64,000 bases of DNA from Gammaproteobacteria bacterium (lineage in GTDB: Bacteria > Pseudomonadota > Gammaproteobacteria > HK1), in the NCBI GenBank assembly GCA_022824305.1, contig JAJEAD010000097.1:62001-126000 (forward strand), written 5' to 3'. How positions within the stretch are numbered: the first letter of the stretch is position 1; every line of letters begins with the position of its first letter. Under the pieces are notes generated by a model, which was given only the letters and a program-made list of their open reading frames with translations, was not told the DNA's origin and did no database searches. The translations under genes were made by a program, and so were the position numbers. This document shows positions 24,721-32,695 of the stretch, one piece after another.

Positions 24721-24990
24721 CTATTCCGGCGCGACGTAGCCTGCGGGCTTGTCCGAGCCTTCGCCGAAGAGGTGCTTCTCCATCTCCGCGGAAAGGAAGC
24801 GCCTCGCCTCGGGGTCGCGGATGTTGAGCCGGTTCTCGTTGATCAGCATGGTCTGGTGGGCGAGCCATTGCTGCCACGCCTGCTTCGACACGCGCTCGTA
24901 GATCCGCTGCCCGACCTCTCCGGGAAGCGGCGCGAAATCCAGTCCCTCGGCTTCCCGGCCGAGCTTCACGCAGCGCACCATTCTCGCCAT
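24721..24990 (-). CDS. yggX: YggX family Fe(II)-trafficking / oxidative damage protection protein
   Basis: The 89-residue protein matches YggX along its full length: [39 protein letters not shown], and [17 protein letters not shown]. It contains the single conserved cysteine near the N terminus (RCVKLG). Known members help protect iron-sulfur proteins and limit iron-driven damage. It follows mutY by 141 bp, an order widely seen in gammaproteobacteria, and is tightly followed by the small membrane protein. Confidence 0.95.
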   Translation of the reverse strand: MARMVRCVKLGREAEGLDFAPLPGEVGQRIYERVSKQAWQQWLAHQTMLINENRLNIRDPEARRFLSAEMEKHLFGEGSDKPAGYVAPE

Positions 24991-25131
24991 GCCTGTCGTC
25001 CTTTGCCGGTCTTCGACCGGGAGCCATCGGATGTCCCTCGATCGTAGCGTTCCCGCGCCGGATCCGGGAGGGTCGGGAGCGGGTGCCCCGACCGGAAGCG
25101 GCCGGGCGCGCTCGGGACCCGACGCCGCTCG

Positions 25132-26205
25132 CTACCGCGTCCCCGGCGCCAGCATCTCGATGAGGCGGGAGACGGGGACCGCGAGCCCGACTTCGAGGGC
25201 GTCTCCGGGTGCGTGCCAGATCCGTCCGTCCCCGTCGCGCAGCTCCGAGCCGCGCCGGACGACATCGAAGAGATGGGGCTCGATGTCGAGCGCGTAGTGG
25301 GTGAAGCCGTGATGGAGGTCGCCGAGGCGCTGCATGGCCTTCACTTCCACGTCGAAGCGCCGTTCACACTCGGCGCGCAGGTCGCCGCCCGGCACGCCCT
25401 CCGGAAAGCCGAAGAGTCCGCCCCACACGCCGCTCGGGGGACGGCGCTCGAGGAGAAAGGCGCCGCCCGCATCGCGCAGGATGAGAAACGCGGTGCGCCG
25501 CTGCGGCCGCTCGCGCTTCGGGCGAGGCGCGGGCAGCTCGTGCTGGCGGCGCTCGGCGCGGGCGCCGCAGCCGTTCTCGAGCGGGCAGAGCGCGCAGACC
25601 GGGCGCCGGCGCGTGCAGAGGGTGGCGCCGAGGTCCATGATGGCCTGCGTGTAGGCGGCGACCTCGCTCCGCGGGGTGTGCCGCTCGGCGAGCGCCCAGA
25701 GCCGCTTGCGCACCGCGCTCTGGCCCGGCCACCCGTCGATGGCGTGGTAGCGGCAGAGCACCCGCTGCACGTTGGCGTCGAGAATGGGGTGCCGCTCTCC
25801 CTTCGCCAGCGCGAGGATGGCTCCGGCGGTGGAGGCCCCGATGCCGGGAAGGGCGGTCAGCGCCTCGATGTCGCCGGGCATCTCGCCGCCGTGGCGCTCG
25901 CGGACCAAACGGGCGGCACGGTGCAGATTGCGGGCCCGGGCGTAGTAGCCGAGGCCGCTCCACCGGTGCAGCACTTCGTCGACCTCGGCCGCGGCGAGCG
26001 CGGCCACGTCCGGGAAGCGGCGCACGAAGGGGGCGAAGTAGGAGAGCACCGTCGCGACCTGGGTCTGCTGCAGCATGATCTCCGACACCCATACCCGGTA
26101 GGGCGTCGGCTCGCGCTTCCAGGGCAGGTCGTGACGGCCGTGGCGCGCGTACCAGGCGAGGAGTCGGGGTGCGAAGGCCTCCGTGCCGGGGCCGCGGCTA
26201 CTCAT
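25132..26205 (-). CDS. mutY: Adenine DNA glycosylase MutY
   Basis: This 357-residue base-excision enzyme removes adenine mispaired with 8-oxoguanine. Seen are Glu42 in SEIMLQQTQV, the HhH motif LPGIGASTAGAILAL, Asp143 in HPILDANVQRVL (catalytic), and the 4Fe-4S ligands C197-x6-C204-x2-C207-x5-C213. The C-terminal MutT-like domain (about 225-345) recognises 8-oxoG. The ATG at 26205 overlaps the end of the MazG-like gene, fitting an operon. An ATG at 26238 extends it without conserved sequence. Confidence 0.96.
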   Translation of the reverse strand: MSSRGPGTEAFAPRLLAWYARHGRHDLPWKREPTPYRVWVSEIMLQQTQVATVLSYFAPFVRRFPDVAALAAAEVDEVLHRWSGLGYYARARNLHRAARLVRERHGGEMPGDIEALTALPGIGASTAGAILALAKGERHPILDANVQRVLCRYHAIDGWPGQSAVRKRLWALAERHTPRSEVAAYTQAIMDLGATLCTRRRPVCALCPLENGCGARAERRQHELPAPRPKRERPQRRTAFLILRDAGGAFLLERRPPSGVWGGLFGFPEGVPGGDLRAECERRFDVEVKAMQRLGDLHHGFTHYALDIEPHLFDVVRRGSELRDGDGRIWHAPGDALEVGLAVPVSRLIEMLAPGTR

Positions 26206-26566
26206 ACTCCGCGGCACGGCGCGCGCTGCCGCGAACACGATCGGCGGGGTAGCGGGCGTCGTTGATTGCGATCTTGTCGTTCGCGGCGGCGATCAGGTCC
26301 ACGCCCAGGCGATCCGCGCAGCGCACCAGGAAGATGAGGATGTCCGCGAGCTCGAGGCGCACCTCCTGGAGTCGTTCCGGAGCGAGCGACCGGCTCTCCG
26401 CCTCGGTGATCCACTGGAAGTGCTCGACGAGCTCCGCGCACTCGGCGATGAGCGCCATCGAGAGATTCTTGGGGGAGTGGAACTGCTCCCAGTCCCGCTC
26501 CGCCGCGAACCGGGCGAGCCGGATCCGGAGCGCTTCCAGAGAGTCGGTCGACCGTGCGTCGCTCAC
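26198..26566 (-). CDS. MazG-like nucleotide pyrophosphohydrolase (dCTPase/RS21-C6 type)
   Basis: The 122-residue all-alpha NTP pyrophosphatase carries the metal motif ALIAECAELVEHFQW (E-x2-E-like) and LELADILIFLVRCADRLGVDL (E-x2-D). The WEQFHSPKNLSM segment is characteristic of the small dCTPase-like MazG branch. GTG 26566 is the preferred start: it begins SDARSTDSLEALRIRLARF, lies 4 bases past the argH stop and has AAAGG before it; longer frames upstream show no homology. The enzyme hydrolyses modified or excess (d)NTPs to monophosphates, which suits its position beside mutY. Confidence 0.88.
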   Translation of the reverse strand: MSDARSTDSLEALRIRLARFAAERDWEQFHSPKNLSMALIAECAELVEHFQWITEAESRSLAPERLQEVRLELADILIFLVRCADRLGVDLIAAANDKIAINDARYPADRVRGSARRAAEYE

Positions 26567-26570
26567 CCTT

Positions 26571-27986
26571 TCATGTCCCCGTATCCTCGGCGACCCCGGC
26601 GAGCCGGCGGCGCGCGCGGGCGGCCGCGCGTCGGACCTGGGCGGGTGCGGTCCCCCCGATGTGGTCGCGCGAGGCGACCGACCCTTCGAGCGACAGTACC
26701 TCATAGACATCGGACTCGATCCGCGGGGAGAAGCGCTTCAACTCCTCGAGGGTGAAGTCGGAGAGGTCGCAGCCGCGTTCGATGCCTTCGCGCACCACGT
26801 TCCCGACCACCTCGTGCGCATCGCGGAAGGGCACCTGCCGGCGCACGAGGTAGTCGGCAAGGTCGGTGGCGGTGGCGAAGCCGCGGGCGGCGGCGTTGCG
26901 CATCCGAGCGCGCTTTACCTCCAGGCCGGGGAGCATCGCGCAGAACACTTCGAGGCAGTCCCTGGTGGTGTCGAGGCTGTCGAACACCGCCTCCTTGTCT
27001 TCCTGGTTGTCGCGGTTGAAGGCGAGCGGCTGAGACTTCATGAGCGCAAGCAGCGCGGCCGCGTGGCCCATCACCCGACTCGACTTGCCGCGGACCAGCT
27101 CCGCGACGTCGGGGTTCTTCTTCTGGGGCATGATGGAAGAGCCGGTGCAGAAGGCGTCGCCGATCTCGACGAACTCGAAGTGAGCCGAGGTCCACATCAC
27201 GAGCTCCTCCGACATGCGCGACAGGTGCACCATGAGCAGCGCGCAGTTCGAGACGAACTCGATGCAGAAGTCCCGGTCGCCGACCGCATCGAGGGAGTTG
27301 CGGCAGAGGCCCTCGAAGCCGAGGAGGCGGGCGCTCAGCTCCCGATCGATCGGAAAGCTCGTCCCCGCAAGCGCGGCGGAGCCGAGCGGCAGTCGGTTGA
27401 TGCGCGCCCGCGCATCGCGAAAGCGCTCCGCGTCGCGTTCCAGCATCTCGTACCAGGCGAGCATGTGGTGGCCGAAGGTGACGGGCTGCGCGGTCTGCAG
27501 GTGGGTGAAGCCGGGCATGATGGTGTCGGCCTCGCGCTCGGCGATGTCCACCACCGCCCCCTGCAGCCGGCGGAGCGCGGCCACCATCCCGTCGCTCTCC
27601 TCGCGCAGCATGAGACGCAGATCGGTGATCACCTGGTCGTTGCGCGAGCGCCCGGTGTGGAGCTTCTTGCCCGCCTCCCCGATGCGGCGGGTGAGCGCGG
27701 ACTCGATGTTCATGTGGACGTCTTCGAGCGCCGGGTTCCACTCGAAGCTGCCCGCCTCGATCTCGGCCTCGATGCTTTGCAGTCCTTCGACGATCGACGC
27801 GCGTTCCGCCTCGCTCAGCACCCCGACCCGCGCGAGCATGGTGGCATGCGCGATGGAGCCGGCGATGTCGTGGCGGTAGAGGCGCCGGTCGAAGTGCTCC
27901 GATGCCGTGAAACGCTCCACCAGCGCGTCGGTCGGTTCGCGGAATCGTCCGCTCCAGGGCTTGTGGTCCGGGGGATCGGTGGGCAT
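26571..27986 (-). CDS. argH: Argininosuccinate lyase
   Basis: This 471-residue enzyme catalyses the last step of arginine synthesis, splitting argininosuccinate into arginine and fumarate. It has the fumarase/aspartase superfamily signature [12 protein letters not shown] with the catalytic serine on the mobile loop, [26 protein letters not shown] and the N-terminal [12 protein letters not shown]. Its length is normal. It heads a dense minus-strand run with mazG-like, mutY and yggX. It is about 90 bases after rsmE. Confidence 0.97.
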   Translation of the reverse strand: MPTDPPDHKPWSGRFREPTDALVERFTASEHFDRRLYRHDIAGSIAHATMLARVGVLSEAERASIVEGLQSIEAEIEAGSFEWNPALEDVHMNIESALTRRIGEAGKKLHTGRSRNDQVITDLRLMLREESDGMVAALRRLQGAVVDIAEREADTIMPGFTHLQTAQPVTFGHHMLAWYEMLERDAERFRDARARINRLPLGSAALAGTSFPIDRELSARLLGFEGLCRNSLDAVGDRDFCIEFVSNCALLMVHLSRMSEELVMWTSAHFEFVEIGDAFCTGSSIMPQKKNPDVAELVRGKSSRVMGHAAALLALMKSQPLAFNRDNQEDKEAVFDSLDTTRDCLEVFCAMLPGLEVKRARMRNAAARGFATATDLADYLVRRQVPFRDAHEVVGNVVREGIERGCDLSDFTLEELKRFSPRIESDVYEVLSLEGSVASRDHIGGTAPAQVRRAAARARRRLAGVAEDTGT

Positions 27987-28079
27987 CGTGACGGGCTCGG
28001 CGGGCCGGCGCGGACCGGCGGCGGCAGTATATCCAATGCCCGGATCGGGCCGGATGCGGGTCGTCGGCAGGAGCCGCCC

Positions 28080-28868
28080 TCAGGCGCCGGGACGACACCC
28101 CGAGAGGAGCGAGCGCTGCGCCTGGCCGCCGGAACCGCCTCCGAGATCACCCCAGAGAAGCTGGGCCGCACTCAAGGCCACTACCGCCGCCGTCTCGGTG
28201 CGCAGAATCCGTGGACCGAGAGAGAAGGTCCGAAACCCACGCTCTCGGGCGGCGGTGAGCTCATGGGGGCCGAGCCCGCCCTCCGGACCGACGAGGAGGA
28301 CCAGCGACCCGTGCGGCCGGGGCAGGGCGGCGAGGCTCCGGAGCGCCCCGGGCACCGCCACGAGCCTGGCCCCGTGCGGCGGGAGCCGTTCCAGCCACAG
28401 GTCCAGGGGCAGCGGATCGTGGACCGGGGGGAGCGTCGCCCGTCCGCACTGCTCGCAGGCGCTCGCCACCACACCCCGCCAGTGCCGTGCGCGCCGGCCC
28501 GTGCGCTCAGGGTCGGGGCGCACCACGCTTCGATCGGTGACGAGGGGCTGAATCCAGCCCACCCCGAGCTCCACCGCCTTCTGGATCGTGTAGTCCATTC
28601 GCGCGCCCCGGGAGAGGCCCTGCGCGAGTCCGATCTCGAGCGCGGACTCCGTGGCGACGGGACGATGCGCGCCGAGACATGCCCGCACGCTGCCGCCGTC
28701 CAACCGAAGCCGGGCTTCGAACTCGCCGCCTTCACCATTGAAGAGGAGGAGTGGCGCCCCGTCCGGCATCCGCAGCACTCGGCGCAGGTACCGTGCCGCA
28801 TCGCGCGGGAGAGTCACCTCGATGCCGCTTTCCAGGGCGAGATCGACATGGATTCGGGGAGCCTGCAT
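28080..28868 (-). CDS. rsmE: 16S rRNA (uracil1498-N3)-methyltransferase RsmE
   Basis: This 262-residue SPOUT-class methyltransferase has an N-terminal PUA-like domain (about 1-72, RDAARYLRRVLRMPDG) and the C-terminal knotted SAM fold, with LLVGPEGGLGPHEL and FSLGPRILRTETAAV. It modifies U1498 of 16S rRNA. The chosen ATG 28868 gives the usual length. A possible operator palindrome lies 37 bases upstream. The C terminus (GGGSGGQAQRSLLSG) is a flexible tail. Confidence 0.95.
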   Translation of the reverse strand: MQAPRIHVDLALESGIEVTLPRDAARYLRRVLRMPDGAPLLLFNGEGGEFEARLRLDGGSVRACLGAHRPVATESALEIGLAQGLSRGARMDYTIQKAVELGVGWIQPLVTDRSVVRPDPERTGRRARHWRGVVASACEQCGRATLPPVHDPLPLDLWLERLPPHGARLVAVPGALRSLAALPRPHGSLVLLVGPEGGLGPHELTAARERGFRTFSLGPRILRTETAAVVALSAAQLLWGDLGGGSGGQAQRSLLSGCRPGA

Positions 28869-29378
28869 CCGGGCGCATCCGGGAGAGTGAGCGCGCTCAA
28901 ATCTACGACATTTGTCGTCATCGGATGCGAGACCGGAATCGCTTGCGATGGAGAACGACGACATGCAGGCGGATCGATCATGCACGCTCCAGAGGCGGAA
29001 TCAGAGTGCGGCAACCTGTTTCATGCCTGGTCAAGGCACGGCAAGACCGACAGACTTACGTGACGAGGTGCGCAAGTCGGGGTAGAGTTCGGACAGGAAA
29101 TGGGGGAAGCAGTCCGGGTGCAGCCCGGTTCCCGAGGTGTGGTCCTCGGTCGCCGGACCTGCTATCGGGCCGGATTTCTGCGGGTCATGCGGCTGAACCA
29201 GGTGATTTGCCGGTGCGTCTCCTTCGAATTCGTCCAGGGAGCTGCAGTGGCAGGAGCGGAAGCGTGATGACGGTGCGGGCATTCGCGGCCGCTACCGCCC
29301 ACCTGCGTCTGATTGCCTCGTGCAAGGTCGTGGAATCGGCTTCACCCCACGGCCTCGGATGCCGGGAGAATGTTGCTG
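28869..29378. other. 510-bp divergent intergenic region between rsmE and the GPP34-P450 gene
   Basis: This is the longest non-coding stretch of the window and is less GC-rich than its flanks. No convincing gene was found. It contains the palindrome ACGACATTTGTCGT close to rsmE and, on the other side, the GGGAGA site used by the P450 gene. It should carry both promoters, but no clear -35/-10 pair was identified by eye. Confidence 0.5.
28905..28918. promoter_or_regulatory. Perfect 14-bp palindrome, candidate operator
   Basis: ACGACA at 28905-28910 and TGTCGT at 28913-28918 are reverse complements separated by TT. It lies 37 bases upstream of the rsmE start. The form resembles operators of BlaI/MecI-type repressors, but no such regulator gene is in the window. 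Confidence 0.4.
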
Positions 29379-31406
29379 ATGGCTAAGGCGGTGGAAGTCG
29401 GAAGGTCCTACCGGCTGAATCTGCCGGAAGAGCTCATCATCATGCTCCTGAACGAGCAGACCGGTTACTTTCACCAGGTTCCGGGCTGGGAGTTGAATTG
29501 CGCCGTAGTCGGCGCCGTGCTCGCGGAACTCTCCATCCGTTCGCGCATCGACACCGACGTGGACTCGCTGATCCTCGTGGACAGCACGGAAACGGACAAT
29601 CCTGTTCTGGATTCCATTCTGAAGCAGATCGCGGACGAGTCGCAGCCGCGCACCGCCCAGTACTGGATTGAGCGCCTTGCGGTTCAGGCGGAATCGATCA
29701 TCGATTCCACCCTCGAGCGTCTGGTGAACCTTAAGATCCTGAAGCACTATGACGGTGACTTCTGGACGCTGATTCCCACCAAGTGGTATGTGGACCTGGA
29801 CGGGAACACCGAGGAGCGCAACGTAGGACAGCTCATAAAGACGCGCATCAGAGAGGTCATCTTCACCGACTCGATTCCGGGTCCCAGAGACGCCATCGTA
29901 GTCAGCCTCGTCAATACCTGCGATGTCTTTCGATTCATATACGAGCTGGACGAACGCGCGGAGAATCGGATCAGGTTCGTCTGCAAGGTGGACCTGATCG
30001 GTCGCTCCATCGCGACTGCGGTCGAGCACAACATAGCGAGTCCCCTGCTCCGGCGCTCCCGTCTGGCCAAGGAAATCCCGAGCGTCGCGATGGGTCGACT
30101 GCTCTTCAATCCTCACCTGCGCAAGGGAAACCTCCCCGCGCTCCTTGCGGACCTGACCAGGCACTATGGTCCGGTGTTCGCGATCCGGGTGCCCTTCAAG
30201 CAACCCATGATTTTCGTCTCCGGACCGCGGATCAATCGCTGGGTGCACCGTCACGGACGCTTGCACCTTCGAGCCAGGGACTACTTCGTCGACTTCGAGA
30301 AGGTCTACGGCGCATCCGGCGTATTGCCGTCCCTGGATGGCGGCGATCATTTCCGGCTCAGGCGGATCATGTCGCCGGCGTACTCGCGGGCAAGGCTGGA
30401 AGGTCAGCTCGATCAGATCTTCCACTACGCCCGGAGGTCCATGGCGGACTGGAAGGCCGGTGACGCTCTTCCGGCAAGGCGGACGTGCCGGAGAATGATC
30501 AACGCCCAGATATCGCCGCTCGCCCTCAGTGTGGACTCGCAGGACCTGATCGACGAGCTGGTCAAGTACAAGGAACGTGCGCTGAACGTGCACATCGCGA
30601 AGGTTCTGCCAAAGTTCATGCTGAGCACCCCGGGGATGAGGCGCCGGGCGCATACCATCGACGCGCTGTTGGAGCGAGTTCAGAGCGTGCATACGCCGGC
30701 CCAGCGAAGCGGTTGCCCACGGGACCTGGCGGATGACTGGCTGGGCCTTCACGCCAGCGACCCGCAGCTGATGCCGGAGTCGAATCTGCGCTTTGCGCTC
30801 TCCGCGGCCCTGGTCGCCAGCGTATACCTGGGCGATGCGCTCAGCTTCGCGGTCTACGCCATGGCTGCGCAGCCGGCAATCTGCGAGAGGATCAGGAGCG
30901 AGGCGGACGCATTGTTTGGCGATGAGGACCCGGGCCGCGACGACTTCACGCCCGAGTCCATGGATGTGACCAGTCGCTTCCTGACAGAGTGCCTGAGGAT
31001 GTACCCGATTGTGCCGCTGTCCATGCGCGACGTCATGAATTCCTGTGTCGTGGAAGGCTACGAGTTGCCGGTGGGTTCACGGATCTTCATCGCCCAGACT
31101 GCGGCCCACTACATGGATGACGTCTTTCCGGAGCCATTCTCGTTCGATATCGATCGCTACCTGCCTCCCCGGAACGAGCACCGCAGTCCCGGCTACGCGC
31201 CATACGGACTGGGCACGCACCGGTGTCTGGGCTCTCGGTGGATGGATCTGCAGCTCGCAATCAACGTGCTCATGATCGCGCACTACTTCCGGGTCGAGCT
31301 GTCTCCCGCAAACTACGCGCTTCGCTTCAGCCCGCTTCCCTCGATGAAGCCGAGCAGCAACCTCAAGTTCCGCATCGCGGAGCAACGGCGGGAGCTGCCC
31401 GGCTGA
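29379..31406 (+). CDS. GPP34 (GOLPH3-like) domain fused to a cytochrome P450
   Basis: A single 675-residue frame joins two families. Residues about 8-225 follow the GPP34/GOLPH3 pattern: YRLNLPEELIIMLLNEQTGY, VVGAVLAELSIRSRID, NPVLDSILKQIADES, TAQYWIERLA, and STLERLVNLKIL. Residues about 245-675 are a P450: FLTECLRMYP gives E537-x2-R540, and YGLGTHRCLG gives the heme Cys616. The I-helix stretch (ASVYLGDALSFAVYAMA) lacks the usual acid-threonine pair. GOLPH3 proteins bind phosphoinositides and membranes in eukaryotes; bacterial GPP34 roles are largely unknown. A membrane-targeted lipid oxygenase is a natural inference. The start ATG 29379 follows GGGAGA by nine bases; ATG 29370 is too close to it. 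Confidence 0.85.
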   Translation: MAKAVEVGRSYRLNLPEELIIMLLNEQTGYFHQVPGWELNCAVVGAVLAELSIRSRIDTDVDSLILVDSTETDNPVLDSILKQIADESQPRTAQYWIERLAVQAESIIDSTLERLVNLKILKHYDGDFWTLIPTKWYVDLDGNTEERNVGQLIKTRIREVIFTDSIPGPRDAIVVSLVNTCDVFRFIYELDERAENRIRFVCKVDLIGRSIATAVEHNIASPLLRRSRLAKEIPSVAMGRLLFNPHLRKGNLPALLADLTRHYGPVFAIRVPFKQPMIFVSGPRINRWVHRHGRLHLRARDYFVDFEKVYGASGVLPSLDGGDHFRLRRIMSPAYSRARLEGQLDQIFHYARRSMADWKAGDALPARRTCRRMINAQISPLALSVDSQDLIDELVKYKERALNVHIAKVLPKFMLSTPGMRRRAHTIDALLERVQSVHTPAQRSGCPRDLADDWLGLHASDPQLMPESNLRFALSAALVASVYLGDALSFAVYAMAAQPAICERIRSEADALFGDEDPGRDDFTPESMDVTSRFLTECLRMYPIVPLSMRDVMNSCVVEGYELPVGSRIFIAQTAAHYMDDVFPEPFSFDIDRYLPPRNEHRSPGYAPYGLGTHRCLGSRWMDLQLAINVLMIAHYFRVELSPANYALRFSPLPSMKPSSNLKFRIAEQRRELPG

Positions 31407-31517
31407 CGGGCGGTGGCCCGTGCGGCCCGCTGCCACGGCATCCTGACGCCCGAAGCTGCCGGAATTCGGTGAGAGATTGCGGCTGAGGTCAGGGACTGAC
31501 CGGGGCGCAGCCCGTCG

Positions 31518-32348
31518 CTACCGTGCGCGCTTGAGCGCCGTCTTGGTGAAGTCGCCGGCGTCCATGTCGGTGCCGAACTCGAACTCCGACCAGAGCAGCA
31601 TGGTGCTCTTGCCCGTGAGGTGGTTGGTCATGGATATCGTGCTGCCCCGCCAGAAGCGATCCAGGTACTTGTTGTAGTCCTCCACGAGCATCGTCTTGAG
31701 ATGCTCATCCCTGCGGTCAAAGTACTGAATCTGCATGGTTCGAAGCTCGTCCCGGTCGAGCCAGACGAGCTGACGGGAATACCCTGAATCCCGGCTTCGT
31801 GGCACGCGCTCCAGGACCGCGCATTCGAGGTCGCCGCAGGGTTCGTCCCGGAGGTAGCGGTGCGTGTACTTCTCGACCTCGACCGCTCCCATGTCCTCGT
31901 ACGAGAACTCGCTGCCCATGAAGGAGCCGGACTGCTTCGAGGAGCTGATGCGCTTGACCCGCTTCAGGGCCGGGAGGTAGAGCCACTGGTCGTCCGGCCC
32001 TTCCTTGTGGGCGTGAACGAGAAAGGCGGTTCCCTTGACGTCGCGGGGGCGGTCGAAGACGAACATGGTTCGATCGCCATCGCCCTCGACCTCGATCACC
32101 CTGAGCCGGAGCTCGCGTTCGCTCTCCTGTCCGCGCTTGTTGCGCAGGATCATGCGCAGATTCGAGGTGAAGTTGCCGAAGCCCTTCTGGCGTTCGCGGG
32201 CTTCGGTCGCAATCGAGAGCCCGGCCTCCTCCGCGCTGCTGTCCGCGAGGCTGGCGGAAGGCGCGACGATCCATGCGAGGAGACAAAGCAGGGCAGAGAA
32301 GGTGCCGTATGAGGCGGGACTTGAGCGGGGAAATGAGGCGCGAATCAC
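31518..32348 (-). CDS. LolA-like outer-membrane lipoprotein-sorting protein, RND-associated type
   Basis: The 276-residue exported protein has a signal peptide (hydrophobic FSALLCLLAWIVAPSASLA, then DSSAEE). The body follows the family found beside RND lipid exporters: RMILRNKRGQESERELR, VFDRPRDVKGTAFLVHAHK, DDQWLYLPALKRVKRISSSK and GSFMGSEFSYEDM. It probably binds a lipid or lipoprotein in the periplasm in a LolA-like barrel. GTG 32348 is chosen because AGGAGG precedes it at ideal distance. It belongs to the minus-strand run RND transporter, barrel, LolA-like, but an inverted-repeat element intervenes before it. Confidence 0.85.
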   Translation of the reverse strand: MIRASFPRSSPASYGTFSALLCLLAWIVAPSASLADSSAEEAGLSIATEARERQKGFGNFTSNLRMILRNKRGQESERELRLRVIEVEGDGDRTMFVFDRPRDVKGTAFLVHAHKEGPDDQWLYLPALKRVKRISSSKQSGSFMGSEFSYEDMGAVEVEKYTHRYLRDEPCGDLECAVLERVPRSRDSGYSRQLVWLDRDELRTMQIQYFDRRDEHLKTMLVEDYNKYLDRFWRGSTISMTNHLTGKSTMLLWSEFEFGTDMDAGDFTKTALKRAR

Positions 32349-32695
32349 CGCTTCCTCCTGTCGGTGGACATCAGCACGCTGGAATTGCGAGAACTCGACG
32401 GCGCCGCCCGGAGGTCGACTCCCGGATCGGCTCTTCAAGCACCTCCGCCGGGGCCTCTTGCTACATGCTAGTGTGCTGGACCTCAAATGGACAGGACTAT
32501 AAATCGATTGTAAATCAATAAAGTACGCGCGAAACAGCCCTCATGAAGTAGAGCTCAATTGCGTTCCAGCACACTAGCACAGTCCCCGCCACCGGCTTGG
32601 GGACGGCCTCGCAGCAGAAGAACGGGGAGACAGGGCGGCCGGCGACGGATGCGGAAGCGGGCGCGGTGGACCGGGCTTCGGGATTCCGGCGAGGC
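32349..32695. other. 347-bp gap in the transporter operon, with an inverted-repeat element
   Basis: The gap between the barrel protein and the LolA-like gene holds an AT-rich block with perfect 14-bp inverted ends (separate entry). The remainder is GC-rich and shows no gene-like frame. The AGGAGG site of the LolA-like gene is next to 32349. Confidence 0.6.
32467..32578. repeat. AT-rich element with perfect 14-bp inverted ends (MITE-like)
   Basis: GCTAGTGTGCTGGA at 32467-32480 is the exact reverse complement of TCCAGCACACTAGC at 32565-32578. The 84 bases between are strikingly AT-rich (ACTATAAATCGATTGTAAAT and on), unlike the GC-rich DNA around. The structure is that of a small non-autonomous transposon or a long hairpin. 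No obvious target-site duplication was found at its ends. It splits the RND/barrel genes from the LolA-like gene and may act as a terminator or carry a promoter. Confidence 0.7.

Noticed and set aside
26262-29063. A 933-codon plus-strand open frame
   Set aside because: It lies antisense to argH, the MazG-like gene and rsmE, which have clear family motifs. Long antisense frames are expected in GC-rich genes.
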